Shown here: piece after piece, positions 54,675 to 62,445 of the stretch | How the letters are laid out: the number at the start of each line of letters is the position of its first letter | Position numbering within the stretch: position 1 is the stretch's first letter | Assembly: GCF_009649685.1 (NCBI RefSeq) | Contig: NZ_WJPK01000002.1 | Location: 226,202 to 290,201 of the forward strand | Source: Flavobacteriaceae bacterium EG-1 | GTDB lineage: Bacteria; Bacteroidota; Bacteroidia; Flavobacteriales; Flavobacteriaceae | Reading direction: 5' to 3' | Length of the DNA: 64,000 bases | Made by a program: the position numbers and the translations under genes | The notes under the pieces: model-generated | Databases searched by the model: none | Seen by the model: only the letters and a program-made list of their open reading frames with translations | Told to the model about the DNA's origin: nothing

Positions 54675-54712
54675 TTGATAGTATTTTGTACAACTAACAG
54701 CTATCAACAAAC
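54670..54712 (-). repeat. Intercistronic inverted repeat between dinB and dnaE2
   Basis: GTTTGTTGATAG (54670-54681) and CTATCAACAAAC (54701-54712) are perfect 12-base arms with a 19-base spacer. In the mRNA the hairpin begins 7 bases after the dinB stop and ends shortly before the dnaE2 start. No T tract follows, so it is not a standard terminator. Confidence 0.65.
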
Positions 54713-54719
54713 CACTAGA

Positions 54720-55934
54720 TTATTGTTTTCGATGTGCTAAAACAATTGGCGGCTGCCCATTAAACGGATTATTCATTCTGCCAATAGTACGTGCACCCAT
54801 TGCTGCAGCCCGAATCACACTTTTTTCACCATATTTTTTTCGAATATGATCCATGGCTTGATATAGATTTAAAGCCTCTTCAGTATCTTCAAATAAGTTT
54901 ATTTGGTAATTACCACTCACCAAATGCGTAAACCGAACACCTATTAGCCGTACTAACAACCTTCTATTATAAAGTGATTTAAACAGTTCTAAAATTTTCG
55001 GAATTAGAATGTGATCCGCACTGGTATACGGTATTCGCATTTGCTTTGAATAGGTGTTAAAATCAGAATACCTAATACGCACTGCAATACAGGCGGTCAA
55101 TTTTTCACCTCTTCTTAACTGATAGGCTAAATTTTCGGTCATCGCTATTAAAATGCCATTTAACTTTGTAACATCTATAGTGTCTTTATCAAAAGTGCGC
55201 TCTGTAGAGATTGATTTTCTCTCCCAAAACGGAATTACAGGTGTATGATCAATACCATTAGCACGATTCCAAATTACGGCTCCATTTTTACCCAATACGC
55301 GCCGCATAACATCTAAAGGCATTTCTTGTATTGTACCCACTTTTCGTAAACCTAAGTTTCTGAGCGTTTGATATGTTTTATCGCCCACCATGGGTATTTT
55401 TTTTATAGATAAGGGTGCTAAAAATGGTTTTTCTAAACCATAATCAATTTTTAGTTGATTATTGGGTTTCGCTTCTCCCGTTGCCACTTTAGATACTACT
55501 TTATTACCCGATAAACCAAAAGAAATAGGTAAACCTGTTTCTTTAATAATCTTTCTTCGCAACTCAGACGCATATTTATACGAACCAAAAAAGCGATCCA
55601 TTCCGGTAAGGTCTGCATAAAATTCGTCGATACTCGATTTTTCAAAAAGCGGCACGTGCTCTTTAACAATTTCGGTAACAAGATTAGAATGCTTACTATA
55701 TGTGCCTGCATTGCCTTTAATTCGTATCGCCTCAGGACATAATTCTTTTGCCATTTTCATGGGCATACCTGAATGAATACCATATCCACGGGTTTCATAA
55801 CTACAAGCCGCCACTACGCCACGATCACTAAGACCACCTATAAGAATAGGCTTATTCTTTAAGCGGCTATCCAAAAGACGCTCAACAGACACAAAAAAAG
55901 TATCTAAATCGAGATGTAAAATAGTTTTATTCAT
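54720..55934 (-). CDS. dinB: DNA polymerase IV (Y family)
   Basis: The 404-residue polymerase has the Y-family motifs: ILHLDLDTFFVSVE with the first metal ligands, ACSYETRGYGIHSGMPM, SSIDEFYADLTGMD with the catalytic Asp-Glu pair, and GLSGNKVVSKVAT. QINLF near residue 340 fits the QxxLF sliding-clamp motif. It performs error-prone translesion synthesis. dnaE2 follows on the same strand with 26-68 bases between, depending on start. Two tandem palindromes at 55961-55992 probably control the operon. Confidence 0.93.
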   Translation of the reverse strand: MNKTILHLDLDTFFVSVERLLDSRLKNKPILIGGLSDRGVVAACSYETRGYGIHSGMPMKMAKELCPEAIRIKGNAGTYSKHSNLVTEIVKEHVPLFEKSSIDEFYADLTGMDRFFGSYKYASELRRKIIKETGLPISFGLSGNKVVSKVATGEAKPNNQLKIDYGLEKPFLAPLSIKKIPMVGDKTYQTLRNLGLRKVGTIQEMPLDVMRRVLGKNGAVIWNRANGIDHTPVIPFWERKSISTERTFDKDTIDVTKLNGILIAMTENLAYQLRRGEKLTACIAVRIRYSDFNTYSKQMRIPYTSADHILIPKILELFKSLYNRRLLVRLIGVRFTHLVSGNYQINLFEDTEEALNLYQAMDHIRKKYGEKSVIRAAAMGARTIGRMNNPFNGQPPIVLAHRKQ

Positions 55935-55960
55935 TCATTACAAAAGTGAATGCTAATATA

Positions 55961-55992
55961 TGGATTATTTCCATTTTTTTGGATTATTTCCA
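55961..55992 (-). promoter_or_regulatory. Two tandem palindromic operators upstream of dinB-dnaE2
   Basis: TGGATTATTTCCA occurs perfectly twice, at 55961-55973 and 55980-55992, centres 19 bases apart. Each has the dyad TGGA-N5-TCCA. A promoter-like TATATTAG (minus strand, 55953-55960) is directly adjacent, so the operators would cover the region between the -7 and -33 elements. This arrangement fits repression by a dimeric regulator of damage-inducible polymerases. Confidence 0.55.
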
Positions 55993-56006
55993 ATTTAATA
56001 ATAAAA

Positions 56007-56033
56007 AAACACCCTGCATAAAGCAAGGTGTTT
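56007..56033 (-). terminator. Terminator of the small membrane protein gene
   Basis: On the minus strand AAACACCTTGC pairs with GCAGGGTGTTT through one G-U pair around a 5-base loop, followed by four more T residues. The pairing is better on the minus than on the plus strand, which fixes the direction. It lies 43 bases after the stop at 56076. Confidence 0.75.
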
Positions 56034-56075
56034 CACAAATTCATTTTCAAAATCTACTTCTCATAAAAGAGCACG

Positions 56076-56246
56076 CTAGTCAAAGGCAAAGCCTGTTGAT
56101 ATTCTAAATATCAAAGCATAAAATCCTACTATTATCAAAAAGAAAGTAAACCATGATAATACTTTCAAATAGTTCTTAATAATATAACTGCTAAAATTTC
56201 TAAAAGCTTGTAAATAAATCTCTTTAATAAGTAATGTTGTCTTCAT
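56076..56246 (-). CDS. Small membrane protein, DUF6747-like
   Basis: A 56-residue frame runs from ATG at 56246 to TAG at 56076: it starts MKTTLLIKEIYLQAFRNF, has a membrane helix at about residues 31-48 (SWFTFFLIIVGFYALIF), and ends RISTGFAFD. Flavobacteriia contain a family of 55-60 residue proteins with this layout, which I recall as DUF6747, including the ending TGFAFD. A terminator follows in the right orientation. Function is unknown. It stands alone between dinB and the M4 protease operon. Confidence 0.7.
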   Translation of the reverse strand: MKTTLLIKEIYLQAFRNFSSYIIKNYLKVLSWFTFFLIIVGFYALIFRISTGFAFD

Positions 56247-56464
56247 AATCACTTCATTTAATCGTTAAACATTAGTTAGCGATACAAAGGTCATGCTACA
56301 TTAAGGATTTAATTGAAATACTAGTTTAAATGGAGGTGATACTAGGTAAAATACAAGTTATAAGGCTTTCAGCAAGATTACTTGCACTTTAAAGAAGTAT
56401 GTTGTTTTTAGTTGATATAACACAAGAGTTTGAAAAAGAACACATTAAGATTTAACCACAGAAA

Positions 56465-56494
56465 AACCCTACACCCCTAGTAAGATGCAGGGTT
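56465..56494 (-). terminator. Terminator of the M4 protease operon
   Basis: On the minus strand AACCCTGCA pairs with TGTAGGGTT, 9 base pairs including one G-U, around a 12-base loop, and a short T run follows. It lies 37 bases after the lipoprotein stop at 56531. Confidence 0.65.
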
Positions 56495-56530
56495 CCGACC
56501 AAACCAACTCAAACATGAAATACTATTTAC

Positions 56531-57232
56531 CTACTGAACTTTAAAATCGAACACCTCTGATTGCGAAGTATTACCCACATTATCTTTAGTTATCACTTGC
56601 CAAAAATATGTTTGCCCCGAAACTACATTAACAGACATTGAACTTTGAGAGGCAACTCCAATATTTGTTGAAGGGGTAGCAACTGTGCCAAAAAGCACTT
56701 CAAATTCAACTATATCATTATCCACATCACTCCCCTGCCATTCAAGGCTTACAGCTGTTGACGCAGCAATAGACTCTCCTCTTCTCGGACTAACAACCGA
56801 AGCTGGAAAAGGTGCGTAATTCGTTACCCCTTCACCAGCATTGTAAAACTTCCAAATTGCGCTTACTGGCGCAACATCAGAATTATTAGCTCTTGTAACA
56901 ACAAACCATTCATATGGAGTATTACTTTTAAGTGTAATAGTAGATTCGTTGGTTGTTACTTCCGTTTTTTGAGTATCTCCATTTTCTAGATTTTTTAGGT
57001 TTACTTCGTAACTATCTGCATTTTGTGAAGCCTCCCATATGAAAGTTATTGCACTTTGCAAATTGTTTACTGCCTCACCCTCTGTACACTCAGAATTATT
57101 CTCTGGAAAAACCAGGGCTACACTTCCTGGGTCACCTATCGGATCCACATCCGGATTATCATTTTTACTTCCAGGACATGCCGTTAAAACTACTAGTAAC
57201 AGTAACGTCATTATCAGTTTTATTACTCTCAT
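56531..57232 (-). CDS. FnIII-like lipoprotein, partner of the M4 protease
   Basis: The 233-residue lipoprotein (lipobox VLTAC) has two fibronectin-III-like domains: the first starts LVFPENNSECTEG, the second carries SLEWQGSDVDNDIVEFEVLF and ends TKDNVGNTSQSEVFDF. It is a clear paralogue of the lipoprotein at 5663-6331. Its ATG overlaps the protease stop as ATGA, so translation is coupled. In both loci the lipoprotein follows a large T9SS-sorted protein, suggesting that it anchors or assists it. No catalytic motif is present. Confidence 0.7.
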   Translation of the reverse strand: MRVIKLIMTLLLLVVLTACPGSKNDNPDVDPIGDPGSVALVFPENNSECTEGEAVNNLQSAITFIWEASQNADSYEVNLKNLENGDTQKTEVTTNESTITLKSNTPYEWFVVTRANNSDVAPVSAIWKFYNAGEGVTNYAPFPASVVSPRRGESIAASTAVSLEWQGSDVDNDIVEFEVLFGTVATPSTNIGVASQSSMSVNVVSGQTYFWQVITKDNVGNTSQSEVFDFKVQ

Positions 57233-60200
57233 TGTTTTATTATTTTAAATAATTTTGTTTCTCCATCTATCAAAACCGACAACACATAAACTCCTGCTGT
57301 TAAGCCATCGGCATTAAGTTTAATCACACTTGTATTCGGCTCAATATTCTTTTGGAGTACGGTTCTACCATCAAAAGTGTTCAATAGTATTGGTAACGAA
57401 TAGCCATATGTTTTACCAAGTGCTACCGAAATCTCTCCGCTTTGTACAGGGTTAGGGTATACGACAACTGCATCATTCAAATCAAAATTTTCTTCATGTA
57501 AACCCTGACAAATCTTATCAGTTTTAATAGTTAATTTTGTTATGGATGTCTTTAAAGGAATTGTTATTTCAGACTTGTTGGTTACAATTACTTCATCGTT
57601 CAATGAGATTGTATATTCATTAGCACCAGACAAATTTAAACTAACCGATTTGGCACTTAAATTCACTTTTGAACTCACCGACAGTGCTTCAGGTTTTGCT
57701 ACAACCACATCAAAACAACTCGAATAACCTGTTTGTCCTGCTATAGTAATACATACATTATAGGTACCCCCTTCTAAATCAGAAAAAGAAATAGCATTAG
57801 TAAAATCATTTGTTTTATTTACCCCATTTCCTGTAATCGTTGCTGTATAATTATGATTTTCAACAGCTAAAATAGTTATGCTTCCATTTGCACTATTAAC
57901 ACAAGATTCGCCTTTGGCAGATACACTAAAATTAGTATTGGGTAATGAGAAAATTTCACATCCAGTTACATCAACTGCTGTACCAAATGGTGTATTTGGG
58001 CATTGATCATCCGCATTAAGCACTCCATCATTATCATCATCATTAGGGTTGTCAGGAACACTATCTCCTATGCTTACTGTAAAGTTTTTTGTAGTTCCGT
58101 CTTCAGCAGTTACTGTATAGACAACTGGATTTGTAAAATCATTACTAGAAACGCCGCTTTGCTGGTTTACGCCCGAAACAGCAACAGTAGCACTTGCCGA
58201 AATAGCGAAAGTTGCAACTAAATTTTCTGGATTTATATTGCTTGGAAGATTTACCGAAATTACATTACCATTAATTGAAGCTACTGTTGGCGGCGCTGTG
58301 ATATTAAATCTAAAATCAGTAATTTCTTTTTCATTACTTAATGTACTCCTAGAACCTACGGTATACCAAATACCCCATTTACCATCTGGAATTAATTCTG
58401 AGGCATTGCCGGATGGACTAATTCTATCTGCAGCCATATTAATGGCTAATATATTCTCATCACTACCACTGAAAGTATCAAATATTATTTTATCATCTGT
58501 TTTTGAATAATTTGGAAATCCTAATTTATTATTCTCATATACTGTTTTAACTTCTCCTGTTTCAATATTTGCTGAAATTACTTCGTAAACATTGTTTAAA
58601 TTATCAAAATAATCGAAGGCGATAATGTTACCTGATGTTTTAGAAAATGATGGATTACCAATACTTACACCTTCTGGTAAATTGGTAAATATTTTCTGAA
58701 TGCTACCATCACCATAAGTATTTGTCTGATTATCCCAAACCTTCATTGCGCCCACGTCCCAATATTCGATACTTTCACCTTCACCATTTCGCAACCTATT
58801 TAAGGCATCATAAATAAGATATTGCCCTGAATAATCCCATTCTAAGGCATCTGGATACAGAACTTCACCTGTAGTTACACCATCTGCCGAAGTTGGATTA
58901 TACAATTCAAAAGACCTAGAATCGCCATTAACCAAATCTGAAATAAATATAACATTTGACTCATCATTTATAACTGCAGCCAGTTTGGTTCCATCTTTGG
59001 AAAGGGAAACCGCTGCCCAAATTGGCTCACTTGAAATTACTGTTTCTTCTACATTATTTAAATCTAAGTTTATTGCATTTACAGTATTATCATCTGTTAC
59101 ATAAATGGCTAAACTACCATCATCTGCAACACTAGGTTTTCTATAAATTCCGGTTGTTGTTAATGCAAAATATTCCGTTGCTGCAGTATCGGAAATGTAT
59201 AAGGTGTTAGGGTTATCGGTATCAACATCTAGACTAAGAATAAAATCATCTCCATCGGCGGTAGGAATATCTCTGTCTGTATCGGTTCCCGATCCATCGG
59301 TAATACCTACTGTATCATAGGCATTTTTAACTGCTATTACTTCTGGAGTATTATCACCGTATAAATCAATTGCAGATTGAATTACTGCTAACCGAAGATC
59401 GATAAATTGTGATGATACCGTTAAATAGGATTCTAAGGCACGATAATATATTTGTTCTGCTTTGTTTTTACTTATATCTGTTGCAACTAGATAATAAGCT
59501 CTATTTAGAATACCACTATTTATATGTACCCCTCCATTATCGCGAGTTCCCGCATAATATTCGGTCATATCTTTTGGTTGCCATCCATTTTCATCAGAAT
59601 TTACGCCGTTATTAGGATTCTGCATATCACGCATTGCACCTGAAGTAAAAACATCTGTATTTACAATATCTTCACCCAATTTCCAATCGTCTCTATCTAT
59701 CATCGCACCGAAAATATCAGCAAAGGATTCATTAATCGCACCTGACTGATTTAAGTACTCTAAATTTGCAGTTGCTCTAATTACACCATGCGTCATTTCA
59801 TGCCCACCTACATCCAAAGCACCAGCTAACGGTTTAAAGGCATCTCTTCCATTACCGTAATAAATGGATTTTCCATTCCAAAAAGCATTATCTAATCCGC
59901 CACCATCTTCGTCCCCTACATTAATAAAAGATATAATTGTACCCCCTTCGCCATTTATTGAATTTCTATTGAATGTATTTTTATAATAGTTATAAGAAAC
60001 CTCAGCATTATAATGTGCAGAAACTGCAGTTGGGTTATCCCAATTATTAGTAGCGGATGTTACATGATAAATATCATTTTCTTCATAAGGCGACTCGTTT
60101 CTATAATCTAGGGTTATGATTGCACCAACAGGATTATCTGGCAATTCAGATTGCGCTTCATTAAACATTGCTTCAGAAGTGTTAATCAAATAATTTTGAC

Positions 60201-61170
60201 CATTAACACTATAGGCATTTATTTGTCTATTTACCCCATTCAAATCAGTACCCGTACCATTTGTAGGAGGCACTAAAATAGCCGAATGTGAATGGTTAAC
60301 TTCATTTAAATTATGATATAAAGTACAGGTATGGTAATATTTATTAATTATTTCACCTGTTTGAGCATCAACAAAATACTCCCATCTATCCATAGGATTT
60401 GGGAACACCGTTAAATGTCTTGCTAAAATATTCTTTCCTTCATGAGTATAAATTAGAAGCTCTTCTTCAAAATCAGAATTTGTTAATTGAGAAAGACCCA
60501 TAACCAAATTCTTAATATTTATTTTAGTCCCTAAATCTTTTTCAACTTCTTGCAAAGCATCTGTGACAGACAATTTAGGTATGGTACTGTTAATTATAGG
60601 AGTAGGTTTATTTCTACCATTTAAAGCACTTACTTTATTGTCTTCATCCAAATGTAAAACCACTTCACTGCCGTAAACTTTGACCCCTTGAAACATTTGT
60701 TGCATTTTAATATGGGTCTGACCTAATTTATCAACTTCATATGAGATTTCTTTAAACTCCGCTGTTGGGTCATTTATTTGAAGTAAATTTTTTACATCTA
60801 TTAAATAGTCATTTGCACTATTTTTTATTGATTGTTTCGCAGTTAGTGCCGCCGTTTCAGCGGTTGCTTTACTTTTAATAAACAATGGCAAACCATTCTC
60901 AGATTTATTGAGTACATGATGTTCATATTTATTACTTTCTGACCGTTCATTAAAAATTGAAGGCATTTGAAAATTTGTGTAACCAGTAGCCTTTAAATGT
61001 TTTCCACTTTTGTCTTTTGATATATTAAGGGTTTTAAAATTTTTTACAGTGCCGGCCTTAGCCGACATCCCTTTTTTATGCTTTTTATCATCAAAAGAAT
61101 CTTGAGCCAATAGTATGGATGCGGAGAAAAAGCAACATATAAAAGCTAATATTTGTAGTTCTCGTTTCAT
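57229..61170 (-). CDS. T9SS-secreted M4 (thermolysin-type) metallopeptidase
   Basis: The 1313-residue protein has a signal peptide, an FTP/PepSY inhibitory propeptide (about 60-215; QMFQGVKVYGSEVVLHLDED), and an M4 catalytic domain with the zinc motif HEMTH at residues 457-461 and the third-ligand helix NESFADIFGAMID. DNGGVHINSGILNRAYYL carries the expected active-site His. Residues about 655-935 look like a propeller, followed by a beta-sandwich (about 945-1040), a short thrombospondin type 3 calcium repeat (NDDDNDGVLNADDQCP), a two-part sandwich module shared with the 2.7 kb surface protein, and a T9SS tail (VVVYPNPVQSGEISVALG). It should degrade proteins at the cell surface or outside. It is the third of four closely spaced genes. 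Confidence 0.88.
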   Translation of the reverse strand: MKRELQILAFICCFFSASILLAQDSFDDKKHKKGMSAKAGTVKNFKTLNISKDKSGKHLKATGYTNFQMPSIFNERSESNKYEHHVLNKSENGLPLFIKSKATAETAALTAKQSIKNSANDYLIDVKNLLQINDPTAEFKEISYEVDKLGQTHIKMQQMFQGVKVYGSEVVLHLDEDNKVSALNGRNKPTPIINSTIPKLSVTDALQEVEKDLGTKINIKNLVMGLSQLTNSDFEEELLIYTHEGKNILARHLTVFPNPMDRWEYFVDAQTGEIINKYYHTCTLYHNLNEVNHSHSAILVPPTNGTGTDLNGVNRQINAYSVNGQNYLINTSEAMFNEAQSELPDNPVGAIITLDYRNESPYEENDIYHVTSATNNWDNPTAVSAHYNAEVSYNYYKNTFNRNSINGEGGTIISFINVGDEDGGGLDNAFWNGKSIYYGNGRDAFKPLAGALDVGGHEMTHGVIRATANLEYLNQSGAINESFADIFGAMIDRDDWKLGEDIVNTDVFTSGAMRDMQNPNNGVNSDENGWQPKDMTEYYAGTRDNGGVHINSGILNRAYYLVATDISKNKAEQIYYRALESYLTVSSQFIDLRLAVIQSAIDLYGDNTPEVIAVKNAYDTVGITDGSGTDTDRDIPTADGDDFILSLDVDTDNPNTLYISDTAATEYFALTTTGIYRKPSVADDGSLAIYVTDDNTVNAINLDLNNVEETVISSEPIWAAVSLSKDGTKLAAVINDESNVIFISDLVNGDSRSFELYNPTSADGVTTGEVLYPDALEWDYSGQYLIYDALNRLRNGEGESIEYWDVGAMKVWDNQTNTYGDGSIQKIFTNLPEGVSIGNPSFSKTSGNIIAFDYFDNLNNVYEVISANIETGEVKTVYENNKLGFPNYSKTDDKIIFDTFSGSDENILAINMAADRISPSGNASELIPDGKWGIWYTVGSRSTLSNEKEITDFRFNITAPPTVASINGNVISVNLPSNINPENLVATFAISASATVAVSGVNQQSGVSSNDFTNPVVYTVTAEDGTTKNFTVSIGDSVPDNPNDDDNDGVLNADDQCPNTPFGTAVDVTGCEIFSLPNTNFSVSAKGESCVNSANGSITILAVENHNYTATITGNGVNKTNDFTNAISFSDLEGGTYNVCITIAGQTGYSSCFDVVVAKPEALSVSSKVNLSAKSVSLNLSGANEYTISLNDEVIVTNKSEITIPLKTSITKLTIKTDKICQGLHEENFDLNDAVVVYPNPVQSGEISVALGKTYGYSLPILLNTFDGRTVLQKNIEPNTSVIKLNADGLTAGVYVLSVLIDGETKLFKIIKQ

Positions 61171-61173
61171 AAC

Positions 61174-61599
61174 TTATAATTCTATTAGTTTTTTTAGTTG
61201 CTTATAAAAATCCGAATACTCCTTGGAGATTTTATGATCTTCAGCCCCCCAAACAATCCTATGCTTTTTATCTAAACTTACTTCTTCTAAAAAATAATAG
61301 CGATTGCCTGGATGGTTAAAATCTAATTTTGAAATTGACAACTCTTCTAATTTTAAAAAAATCGCTTTAACCTCCTTTTTAGTTATAGCATCTAATTCAA
61401 CAACTTCTTTTGTTAGTGAACTTGTGCGAAATAGTTGACCATTTTCAATAAGCACATACGTATTTATTGCACCGGTCATGCCACCACCATTACCAAAAAC
61501 AAGTTGTTTATCAGGGAGTTCATCAAAAGTATATTGTTGCGATTTACATCCTAAAAAAAATAGTGCTAGCATACAAGAAAACAAGAGTGTCAATTTCAT
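61174..61599 (-). CDS. Small lipoprotein of unknown function
   Basis: The 141-residue protein has a lipobox (FFLGC) near residue 18 and no motif I can assign. Visible elements are a glycine-rich GNGGGMTGAINTYVLIENG and a Lys-rich C-terminal helix (FYKQLKKLIEL). It starts 22 bases after the barrel gene and its stop lies 3 bases before the protease start, so it belongs to the operon. A role in folding, inhibition or export of the protease is possible but not shown. Confidence 0.6.
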   Translation of the reverse strand: MKLTLLFSCMLALFFLGCKSQQYTFDELPDKQLVFGNGGGMTGAINTYVLIENGQLFRTSSLTKEVVELDAITKKEVKAIFLKLEELSISKLDFNHPGNRYYFLEEVSLDKKHRIVWGAEDHKISKEYSDFYKQLKKLIEL

Positions 61600-61621
61600 C
61601 TTTATGTTTTATATGAGTAGA

Positions 61622-62245
61622 TTATCCGCCAAATTGATAAGTCACCGTAAGCCTTACCACATTAAGTTTACTAACCAAACCATTGGTTTGATCACTAGAT
61701 AGGTTTGCAATACCAATGGCACCAGAAAGATCTACGTTTAATGATTCAAATAATTTTACTCCAGCACCAATATTTAAACCGCCATCTAGTGTCTTATAAA
61801 CATCAGAATCTTTATTACCAATATTTAACTTATTACCATTAGATTTTGCTGAAAGCATATAAGCTACATAGCCACCACCGAGAGCATACAATCGCGCTTC
61901 ACTTCCAAGATCCACCACATAAATTTTAGCATTGAAAGGCATTTCAACAAATGATGTTTTTACTTTAGCATAGTTGGTCAAATTAGTAGATTCTATGCTA
62001 AAAGTCTTTTGCGTAAACATTAATGCAGGTTCCAATGAAGCATTATCACCTAACTCTATTTCATAACCAAAACCTGTATGAAAGGAAAATCCTGCGTTGA
62101 ATAATTGTTGTCCAGCATTTGTATCTCTATCTTTAAGAGTCCAGCTAGAAACACCCAAACCAGCTTTCGCCCCAAATTGGGCATTTGCATTAAAACCCAA
62201 TAATGTAATCACTATTACTAATAGTACTTTAACCTCTTTTTTCAT
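61622..62245 (-). CDS. Outer-membrane beta-barrel protein (PorT-like)
   Basis: The 207-residue protein has a signal peptide (MKKEVKVLLVIVITLLGFNA) and the pattern of small eight-stranded barrels: FGAKAGLGVSSWTLKD, FHTGFGYEIELGDN, SLEPALMFTQKTF, and a final strand VRLTVTYQFGG ending in aromatic-Gly-Gly. This matches the porin-family/PorT-like domain common in Bacteroidota. It is the first gene of the M4 protease operon. The first gene of the 1.2-6.3 kb unit is also a barrel, which makes the two units parallel. Confidence 0.8.
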   Translation of the reverse strand: MKKEVKVLLVIVITLLGFNANAQFGAKAGLGVSSWTLKDRDTNAGQQLFNAGFSFHTGFGYEIELGDNASLEPALMFTQKTFSIESTNLTNYAKVKTSFVEMPFNAKIYVVDLGSEARLYALGGGYVAYMLSAKSNGNKLNIGNKDSDVYKTLDGGLNIGAGVKLFESLNVDLSGAIGIANLSSDQTNGLVSKLNVVRLTVTYQFGG

Positions 62246-62302
62246 AATTAAATGTTGTTTGTTATTTATTGATTAGAATTTGTCCTAATTTGATGTTAGC
62301 AA

Positions 62303-62333
62303 GGTATTTTGAAATGCTTGTTTCTGAAATACC
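62303..62333. repeat. Inverted repeat in divergent promoter region
   Basis: GGTATTT (62303-62309) and AAATACC (62327-62333) are perfect arms, and inner GAAA (62311-62314) and TTTC (62321-62324) extend the dyad past a small bulge. It lies between the barrel gene and the divergent sensor kinase. Confidence 0.35.
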
Positions 62334-62353
62334 ATCTTGATTGTATTTTTTTC

Positions 62354-62369
62354 TACTGGTTTTCCAGTA
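62354..62369. repeat. Short dyad TACTGG-TTTT-CCAGTA
   Basis: Perfect 6-base arms with a 4-base loop, in the same 200-base divergent region and 77 bases upstream of the sensor kinase ATG. A regulator site is possible. Confidence 0.3.
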
Positions 62370-62445
62370 TATTGATTACAGGGTGTTTATAGTGACCTAT
62401 AGATATAGTATATTGGCTCTAGATAAGTCAAAAATCAGAACCATA

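Noticed and set aside
51652-54693. A duplicate of the replicative dnaE
   Set aside because: It lacks the exonuclease part, is much shorter, diverges in the catalytic block (PPDFDIDF against MPDIDIDF) and is in an operon with dinB, so it is the error-prone type.
55932-55953. Inverted repeat CATTCA/TGAATG overlapping the dinB start
   Set aside because: The arms are short and partly made by the start codon; the TGGA-N5-TCCA sites next to it are far more convincing operators.
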